Source: Bacteroidia bacterium (lineage in GTDB: Bacteria > Bacteroidota > Bacteroidia > Bacteroidales > Azobacteroidaceae). From it: DNA of 7,394 bases. Within the stretch, counting starts at the first letter, position 1, and every line of letters starts with the position of its first letter. A program made the translations under genes and the position numbers. Under the pieces are notes generated by a model that was not told the DNA's origin, searched no databases, and saw only the letters and a list, made by a program, of their open reading frames with translations. Of this stretch, positions 1-5,297 are shown in pieces. The stretch spans positions 1 to 7,394 of the forward strand of contig BNTW01000111.1 in assembly GCA_025996895.1 (NCBI GenBank). The letters are read 5' to 3'.

Positions 1-1
1 G

Positions 2-2104
2 AAATGCCGTATTTTAGCGGCAAGTGCAATCGTTGGATTCTCGGAAAAAGAGAAACGGAAAAGCGATACCAATTTTTCAATCATCGTGCGCCGTTTGTCC
101 AACACATTGAGAGAAAAGGGCTGTAAGGATGAGTGCCCCAAACCATGGGAACAAAACGCCGATAAACTCGCGGAGTGCAAGCGTTTGTTTTGTTCATTCG
201 CCAACGAAGCAACTGAATGTAAGGGAGATAAATACACCGCTACGGTTAATCTCAACAAATCTCCACGCTTTGCGGTGCAGTATTTCAGGCATTTGCTCTA
301 TACCTATTTTCATGGTAAAGTTGCCGCTGTATCTTATAATTTTGTGGACGGTATAGAAATTTGGATTAAAGCACAACAGCAAAAAGACATAACGCAGTTT
401 CATAAATATTCCATCAATCCGCAACACGCCCGTGTAACTCACGGATTTGAATTGCTTGTAACTTATGAAGGCATTTCTACGGTTTACAATACGCCGGTAT
501 CGAAACTTTCCAACATACAACCCGAATTATTTTCATTGGTTATTGTCGGCGGACAACTTGCTAAATACAGCAGACTTACATCCGAACAGAAAAATCAAAT
601 AGACAAAACCTATCCCGTATTAAGTCATTCGCTTGCCAAAACATTGGAATTACCCGAAAGGCGGGAACTTAATCCCAACAAATATCTGAGTACTTACAAA
701 CAAATTTCAACCTTTTGTAACGATTATTTGTTTACGTCTGATTTCCAAACAGTCCTGAATATAGACACAAGCGGTTTTATTCCCGTTCCGGAAGATGTAA
801 TACTCAATACTTCCAAAAACTCAAACGCGCTTATATTCGGCAATAACAGGCAAGACATTGCGCCATTCAACGGATTGAAGAATGGACCGTATCAAGCCCC
901 GTCAGTTCCAAATAACAATGTTCGCTTTTTCTTCATTTATCAACAAAAGGACACCACACACGCAACCGCTCTGTTCAATATATTTACCAATGGTTTAACA
1001 TATACGGACAGGAACACAGGAGAGATAAAAACAAGTTTCCCCAATCTTGCCAACTACATAAAACAGCCATTTCATACCGACAAAGGTGGAAGTATAACAT
1101 TTGCAAACCTTGATACAGCCGTTCAGGAAGTGAAACAAGCGCTATCGCAAAAGCAATGGATTAATGGTTGTACTTATGTGGCAATCTATCTCAGCCCCAT
1201 AAAGAAAGACGATACCGACAATCCGAATCACCAAATTTACTACCAAATAAAAGAAACCTTGCTCGACAAAGGCATAACATCACAAGTCATTTATAAGGAA
1301 CGCTATAACGACCAATATTTTTCATTCCATTTGCCAAATATTGCCATTGCTTTACTCGCCAAACTTGGCGGCATACCGTGGCGGTTGCAAAGTACAAAAA
1401 AAGATGATTTGATTGTTGGCGTGGGTGCTTTCCGTTCCTATTCCATCGGTAAACGATATATCGGCAGTGCATTTTGTTTCAGCAAAGAAGGTGTTTTTCA
1501 AAACTTCGACTGCTATCGCGACAACGACCTCAACCAATTAGTGGCAGGTATTCGCAAAGCATTAATGCACTACGTTGTGGAACACGACAAAGCCGAACGC
1601 CTGATAATCCACTACTACAAAACGATGAGCAAGAAAGAATCGCAGCCCATTGTTGATATGCTTCATAGGTTGGGGTTGAACATTCCTGTTATCATTGTTA
1701 CAATCAACAAAACAGAAACGCAGGATATTGTGGCTTTCAACACTCAAGTTGCCGACTTGATGCCCACAAGTGGAACCATCGTAAAGGTAGGATATAATCA
1801 ATTTCTGTTATACAACAGCGCTAAATACGATGAAACATTTGCCATCGGAAAAGGCAAAAAAGATTATCCGTTCCCAATTAAAGTGAAGGTAAACACAACA
1901 GGACAAGCTGCAAAACTTGAAATGCCGATTGTTTGTGAATTGTTAGACCAAGTGTATCAGTTTTCACGTATGTATTGGAAGTCGGTAAAGCAACAGAATT
2001 TGCCGATAACAATCAAGTATCCTGAAATGGTTGCAGAGATTGTGCCGCACTTTTCGGATGCTGAGTTGCCGGTGTTTGGGAAGAGTAATTTGTGGTTTTT
2101 GTAA
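2..2104 (+). CDS. ago: Prokaryotic Argonaute (long type), predicted slicer-inactive; 5' end outside the window
   Basis: Guide-dependent nucleic-acid-binding protein of the cytoplasm. About 700 codons are visible and the frame is open at the left edge. There is no in-frame ATG for roughly the first 500 codons; GTG at 86 is the first plausible internal start, so the gene probably begins upstream. Order of parts: a Cys-rich stretch (122-220), an N/L1-like region from about 230, a short region where PAZ would lie, an L2-like segment ending in a GLKNGPY motif near 880, MID from about 930, and PIWI from about 1400. MID keeps Tyr (1238), Lys (1250), Gln (1283) and Lys (1361, in AKLGG), the usual 5'-phosphate pocket. 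PIWI reads LIVGVGAF where active Argonautes have GID: Gly at 1424 replaces the first Asp. IIHYYK replaces the IHRDG-type motif, so the third Asp becomes Tyr (1616). Glu (2024) sits at the fourth position. The protein ends in LWFL, an aromatic tail common in this family. Family membership is secure; loss of cleavage is inferred. Its GC is higher than that of the downstream genes. Confidence 0.9.
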   Translation, partial: KCRILAASAIVGFSEKEKRKSDTNFSIIVRRLSNTLREKGCKDECPKPWEQNADKLAECKRLFCSFANEATECKGDKYTATVNLNKSPRFAVQYFRHLLYTYFHGKVAAVSYNFVDGIEIWIKAQQQKDITQFHKYSINPQHARVTHGFELLVTYEGISTVYNTPVSKLSNIQPELFSLVIVGGQLAKYSRLTSEQKNQIDKTYPVLSHSLAKTLELPERRELNPNKYLSTYKQISTFCNDYLFTSDFQTVLNIDTSGFIPVPEDVILNTSKNSNALIFGNNRQDIAPFNGLKNGPYQAPSVPNNNVRFFFIYQQKDTTHATALFNIFTNGLTYTDRNTGEIKTSFPNLANYIKQPFHTDKGGSITFANLDTAVQEVKQALSQKQWINGCTYVAIYLSPIKKDDTDNPNHQIYYQIKETLLDKGITSQVIYKERYNDQYFSFHLPNIAIALLAKLGGIPWRLQSTKKDDLIVGVGAFRSYSIGKRYIGSAFCFSKEGVFQNFDCYRDNDLNQLVAGIRKALMHYVVEHDKAERLIIHYYKTMSKKESQPIVDMLHRLGLNIPVIIVTINKTETQDIVAFNTQVADLMPTSGTIVKVGYNQFLLYNSAKYDETFAIGKGKKDYPFPIKVKVNTTGQAAKLEMPIVCELLDQVYQFSRMYWKSVKQQNLPITIKYPEMVAEIVPHFSDAELPVFGKSNLWFL

Positions 2105-2113
2105 TTCTTTAGA

Positions 2114-2132
2114 TGGATAACTCTGGATAACT
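2114..2132. repeat. Tandem 9-bp direct repeat, candidate operator
   Basis: TGGATAACT occurs at 2114-2122 and again, identically, at 2124-2132, separated by one base. The 10-bp period places both copies on the same face of the helix. The pair lies immediately upstream of the -7 element at 2143 and covers the place where the -33 contact would fall. That arrangement suits a binding site for a dimeric or tandem regulator, or for an activator that compensates for the weak -33 box. The repeat is directly visible; its role is inferred. Confidence 0.6.
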
Positions 2133-2150
2133 AAAATAATTGTACCTTTG
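2122..2150 (+). promoter_or_regulatory. Bacteroidota-type promoter for the transporter operon
   Basis: TACCTTTG at 2143-2150 is a perfect match to the Bacteroidota sigma-ABfr -7 consensus TAnnTTTG. The -33 element (TTTG or TTG) is only weakly represented, by TCTG at 2122-2125 with a 17-nt spacer, at the short end of the usual range. Transcription would start about 2155-2160 and leave a leader of about 35 nt before the lipoprotein ATG at 2192. The site lies in the only gap (87 nt) between the Argonaute gene and the operon, which suggests that the operon can be transcribed independently. No convincing terminator hairpin follows the Argonaute stop, so read-through is also possible. Confidence 0.6.
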
Positions 2151-2191
2151 TAGCCACATATTTATAGAATTAATGTATTTATAAAAATAAA

Positions 2192-3058
2192 ATGGAACAG
2201 ATTAAAAAACAATTGAAAAGTGTATCTTTTTTAGCATTACTGATTATTTTAATTATCAGTGGTTGTAAAAACACAAATAACAATGCTAAAGTTGGAGATG
2301 ATGTTGTATTTGCAGACAGTACAATTAAAGTAGGGTATATTTCATATCCTCCGGGATTTATAATTGATCCTAACACTAAAGAAAAATCAGGTATCTTCAA
2401 TGATGTTTTAGTTGAAATTGCAAAACGCAACAATTTAACTATTAATTACAAGGAAGAAGTGACTTGGGCTACGATGATTGAAGCTATAAGCACAAACAGA
2501 GTAGATTTAATTGCAAATCCTGTTTGGGCAACACCTGAAAGAAAAGCTGTTGCTGATTTTAGTATCCCAATTTATTTCAGCCCTATTGGAATATATGTAA
2601 GAGCGGATGACAATCGTTTCGATACAGATATTAGTAAATTAAATGACCCGAAGGTGCGAATTGCGGCAGTGGATGGGGAAATAAATTATTCTATCGGTAA
2701 GTTTGATTTTCCATTAGCAGAAGTAAAACCCTTTCCAAACAATATTGATGTGGCACAATTATATCTTGAAATTCAAGCGAAAAGGAAAGATGTAACATTT
2801 GCCGAACCAATGTTTGCATACGATTATATGCAAAAGAATCCGGGAAAAATAAAAAATATTGGAGAGAAAGCTCCAATCAGAAATTATCCCAATGGCTATA
2901 TGTATAAAAAAGGAAATTCAAAAACAGGAGATTTTTTGAATACAGAAATAGAAAAATTGCTTAAAGATGGAACAATAGATAAGATTATCGGAAAATATCT
3001 TCCATTTGAAGGTGCTGTTATTAGCGCAACCGATTCATTGGCTATCGAAAGACAATAA
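2192..3058 (+). CDS. ABC transporter substrate-binding lipoprotein (SBP family 3)
   Basis: Solute receptor of an ABC importer of the polar amino acid (HisJ/GlnH-like) type, 288 aa. Residues 1-24 form a lysine-containing n-region, a Leu/Ile-rich core and a lipobox ending ISGC, so Cys25 should be lipidated and anchor the protein in the periplasm. The SBP_bac_3 fold spans about residues 45-265. It opens with IKVGYISYPPGF and contains TPERKAVADFS, where Arg117 matches the conserved Arg that binds the ligand alpha-carboxylate. FAEPMFAYDY follows, with Glu205 near the position where relatives use Asp to bind the amino group. This points to an amino acid or a derivative, but the exact ligand cannot be read from sequence. 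The ATG at 2192 is chosen because it gives a complete signal peptide and follows the promoter at 2143-2150. It is the first gene of the operon; the permease starts 13 nt after its stop. Confidence 0.93.
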   Translation: MEQIKKQLKSVSFLALLIILIISGCKNTNNNAKVGDDVVFADSTIKVGYISYPPGFIIDPNTKEKSGIFNDVLVEIAKRNNLTINYKEEVTWATMIEAISTNRVDLIANPVWATPERKAVADFSIPIYFSPIGIYVRADDNRFDTDISKLNDPKVRIAAVDGEINYSIGKFDFPLAEVKPFPNNIDVAQLYLEIQAKRKDVTFAEPMFAYDYMQKNPGKIKNIGEKAPIRNYPNGYMYKKGNSKTGDFLNTEIEKLLKDGTIDKIIGKYLPFEGAVISATDSLAIERQ

Positions 3059-3071
3059 CAAATTAGCGAAC

Positions 3072-3737
3072 ATGAATATATTTGAAATCTTTGTCACTTA
3101 TAAAGATGGATTTTTACAAGGCTTAGGAGTTACTCTTGAGCTTTGTTTGTTGGTTTGGAGTATTGGCATCATCGGAGGTGCAATTGTCGGGATTCTAAGT
3201 GCACAATATAATGCGTCCTTTGGATTAATTGCAAAAATATTTTCGACTCTAATTTCCGGCGTTCCTGTAATTGTTCTGTTGTATTGGTTATATTATCCTA
3301 TGCAACAACAGTTTGAAATTGATATTCCGCCATTTAATATTGCTGTTTTTGCTTTGGCATTTGTTAATATTTTCATGGTTGCCGACTTGGTAAAAAATGC
3401 GATTAAAGACCTTCCAAATCAGTATTTGTTATCTGCGAAAGTTTCAGGATTAAGAGGAAAGACGATACTACTGAAAATTCAAATTCCTTTAATATTCAAA
3501 CAACTGATTGGTCCAATTTTATTGGTTCAAATTACGATGTTGCATAGTTCCATCTTTGCCAGTTTGATAAATGTAGATGATATTTTCAGACAGATACAAA
3601 GAATAAATGCGATGGTATATAAACCGATTGAGCTATATACTGCCTTAGCTATATTTTTCATAGTGATTACTGTCCCATTAACTTTGTTAGCTCAATATCT
3701 GAAAAAGAAATATGCAAAAGATTATTCTGAAAGATAA
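3072..3737 (+). CDS. ABC transporter permease, polar amino acid type (HisM/GlnP-like)
   Basis: Membrane channel subunit of the importer, 221 aa, the normal size for this family. About five hydrophobic helices are visible, at residues 20-43, 52-75, 88-107, 145-166 and 190-209. The family hallmark GxxVTLEL near the first helix is present. Before the fourth helix lies the cytoplasmic coupling (EAA) loop, QYLLSAKVSGLRGKTILLKI, which docks on the ATPase. Its Gly is conserved, but the usual Glu-Ala-Ala is replaced by Leu-Ser-Ala. Only one permease gene is present, so the channel is probably a homodimer. The ATG at 3072 is preferred over an in-frame TTG at 3006, because the TTG would overlap the lipoprotein gene and add an atypical N-terminus. 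The ATPase start follows 4 nt after the stop, consistent with translational coupling. Confidence 0.92.
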   Translation: MNIFEIFVTYKDGFLQGLGVTLELCLLVWSIGIIGGAIVGILSAQYNASFGLIAKIFSTLISGVPVIVLLYWLYYPMQQQFEIDIPPFNIAVFALAFVNIFMVADLVKNAIKDLPNQYLLSAKVSGLRGKTILLKIQIPLIFKQLIGPILLVQITMLHSSIFASLINVDDIFRQIQRINAMVYKPIELYTALAIFFIVITVPLTLLAQYLKKKYAKDYSER

Positions 3738-3741
3738 TTAT

Positions 3742-4455
3742 ATGTTAGAAGGAAAAAATATATATAAGCAAATAAACGGTTCAGAGATATTAAATAATAT
3801 CAGTCTGAATGTTGTGCCGTCAAAAATTTCTTGCCTGATAGGTCCTTCCGGGAGTGGTAAAAGTACTATTATAAACTGTTTGTCATTACTTACTCCTCCA
3901 TCGAAGGGAGTAGTTACTCTTAATGGACAAGACTTTTCATTTGAAAATGAAAAAAGTAGCTATTCCATATTCCCTTATCCATTAGTGACTGTTGTTTTCC
4001 AAGGTTTGTTTTTATTTCCACACATGACCAATGAGAAAAACATTCTTCTCCCATTACAGGAACATAATAAGGATTTGTCTAATTTTGATATTTTGGTTGA
4101 TCGACTAAAAATACGAGAAGTCCTGAATAAATACCCGAATGAATGTTCCGGTGGAGAAAAGCAGCGTGTTGCATTGGCTCGACAAATTCTATTAGAACCT
4201 CAATATTTGTTATTAGACGAGGTTACATCGGCGTTGGATTTGGAAACTGTTAATACGGTGGCTGAAATATTGGTGGAGATGCGGAACAAAGGCGTTGGTA
4301 TCTTATTAGCCACACACATGATTAATTTAGCGAAGACAATCGGCAATGATTTTTATTTTATAGATAAAGGGATTATGATTGAATCCGGGAATATAAGCCG
4401 GTTGAATACTCCTGAAACAGAGCGATTAAATAAATTTTTACAAATATACATTTAG
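3742..4455 (+). CDS. ABC transporter ATP-binding protein, amino acid importer type (GlnQ-like)
   Basis: Energising subunit on the cytoplasmic face of the importer, 237 aa. All nucleotide-binding motifs are present in order: Walker A GPSGSGKST at residues 34-42; Q-loop in VFQGLFLFPHMT; signature CSGGEKQRVALAR from residue 135 (Cys for Leu and Glu for Gln relative to LSGGQ); Walker B YLLLDE ending at Glu160; D-loop SALD; and switch His192 in LATHM. It should therefore be an active ATPase. The ATG at 3742 is chosen because MLEGKNIYKQ is the usual start of the first strand and sits 4 nt after the permease stop. An upstream in-frame ATG at 3712 would overlap the permease gene by 26 nt and add ten non-family residues. 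The methyltransferase follows after 7 nt. Confidence 0.94.
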   Translation: MLEGKNIYKQINGSEILNNISLNVVPSKISCLIGPSGSGKSTIINCLSLLTPPSKGVVTLNGQDFSFENEKSSYSIFPYPLVTVVFQGLFLFPHMTNEKNILLPLQEHNKDLSNFDILVDRLKIREVLNKYPNECSGGEKQRVALARQILLEPQYLLLDEVTSALDLETVNTVAEILVEMRNKGVGILLATHMINLAKTIGNDFYFIDKGIMIESGNISRLNTPETERLNKFLQIYI

Positions 4456-4462
4456 AAAATTC

Positions 4463-5296
4463 ATGGCAGGTAAAAATATTGATGTAAAAGAAAAATTCTT
4501 TTTTGCTGATGGCGATTCGGCGTATTACGATGATACGATTGAACTGACAGTTCCGTATTATCGGCTTATACACAAAACAATGATTGATATATTGCACCAT
4601 CATTTTAAAGCTCAGTATGGTGGCGAATATAAAACAATAAAAGGTATTATCTTAGATGTTGGAGCCGGAACTGGAACTGAATCTATTTCTGCCATGAATG
4701 AATTTCCTAATATGCACACATTGGCTGTTGATTTGTGTGAGCCAATGAAAGCCCTTTATGAACAAAATTATCAAAAACAATTTGGCGATAACGAGGAAAA
4801 ACAATTCAAATATATCGTAGAAGATATAATGGTGGTTTCCAATAATGATGAAGGGATTCAATCCTATTACAAATCAGTGGGTCAAAAAGCTTGTAAAGTA
4901 GCAATGTCCGCTTATTGCATACACCATTTTACATTTGAAGAGAAAAAAGCCATTTATCAAAAAATGTTTGACATGCTGGAGCCGGGCGGAGTTCTTATCA
5001 ATATGGATTTATTCACTTATGAAAGTGATGTAATTCGATTAGATGCCCACCGTTTTGACATAGATTTTATTATAGATGAATTTGATAATCCCAACTTTGA
5101 GAATAGTAGAAAAATACCTCAAGAACAGCGGGAAATATTAAAGCACAAATGGGTAAACCACATGGAAACTGCTCATTTCTTAGAGCCTGTTGAGCAACAT
5201 CTTCGTTTACTTAGAGAAATTGGATTTGAAGATGTTGAGTGTGTTTTGAAATATTGGCAACAAGGAGTTATTAGGGCTACAAAATCAATAGAATAA
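4463..5296 (+). CDS. Class I SAM-dependent methyltransferase, small-molecule type
   Basis: Cytoplasmic enzyme of 277 aa predicted to transfer a methyl group from S-adenosylmethionine. Motif I is LDVGAGTG (residues 64-71), the SAM-binding glycine loop. Asp90 in LAVDLCEPM is the acidic residue expected to bind the SAM ribose. AMSAYCIHHF (147-156) corresponds to motif III/IV, and LEPGGVLIN (from 172) is the usual strand-turn after it. The N-terminal segment ELTVPYYRLIHKTM resembles the lid helix of ubiE/CmoA-like enzymes that act on small molecules or tRNA. No DNA-methylase DPPY/NPPY motif is present, so a restriction-modification role is unlikely. Its place directly behind an amino-acid-type importer suggests that the substrate may be the imported molecule or something made from it; this is inference. 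The downstream ATPase ATG begins one base after its stop. Confidence 0.88.
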   Translation: MAGKNIDVKEKFFFADGDSAYYDDTIELTVPYYRLIHKTMIDILHHHFKAQYGGEYKTIKGIILDVGAGTGTESISAMNEFPNMHTLAVDLCEPMKALYEQNYQKQFGDNEEKQFKYIVEDIMVVSNNDEGIQSYYKSVGQKACKVAMSAYCIHHFTFEEKKAIYQKMFDMLEPGGVLINMDLFTYESDVIRLDAHRFDIDFIIDEFDNPNFENSRKIPQEQREILKHKWVNHMETAHFLEPVEQHLRLLREIGFEDVECVLKYWQQGVIRATKSIE

Positions 5297-5297
5297 A

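Noticed and set aside
129..356. Frame starting at an ATG with an RBS-like AAGG upstream
   Set aside because: It overlaps the Argonaute gene in another frame. Its translation is Ser/Arg/Leu-rich like an out-of-frame reading, while the Argonaute frame shows clear N-domain sequence from about 230.
194..520. Antisense open frame under the Argonaute N-terminal half
   Set aside because: It lies opposite strongly coding sequence, has no recognisable domain and no promoter; it is a shadow of the sense gene. The same holds for the other minus-strand frames across the window.
2113..2130. Five-codon ATG-to-TAA frame in the operon leader, possible leader peptide
   Set aside because: It lies upstream of the predicted transcription start, arises from the direct repeat itself and has no attenuator-like structure after it.
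2105..2191. Rho-independent terminator after the Argonaute gene
   Set aside because: No GC-rich stem followed by a T run could be found. The T-rich bases near 2095-2110 belong to the last Argonaute codons or lack a hairpin.
3006..3071. Longer N-terminus for the permease from a TTG codon
   Set aside because: It would overlap the lipoprotein gene by 53 nt and add 22 non-family residues. The ATG at 3072 gives a standard permease start 13 nt after the previous stop.
3712..3741. Ten-residue N-terminal extension of the ABC ATPase
   Set aside because: The ATG at 3742 matches the normal family start and sits 4 nt after the permease stop; the upstream ATG is read inside the end of the permease gene.
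4463..5296. Methyltransferase as a DNA-modification enzyme of a restriction system
   Set aside because: There is no DPPY/NPPY or PCQ-type catalytic motif and no target-recognition region or restriction gene nearby. The size and lid region fit small-molecule or tRNA-type enzymes.
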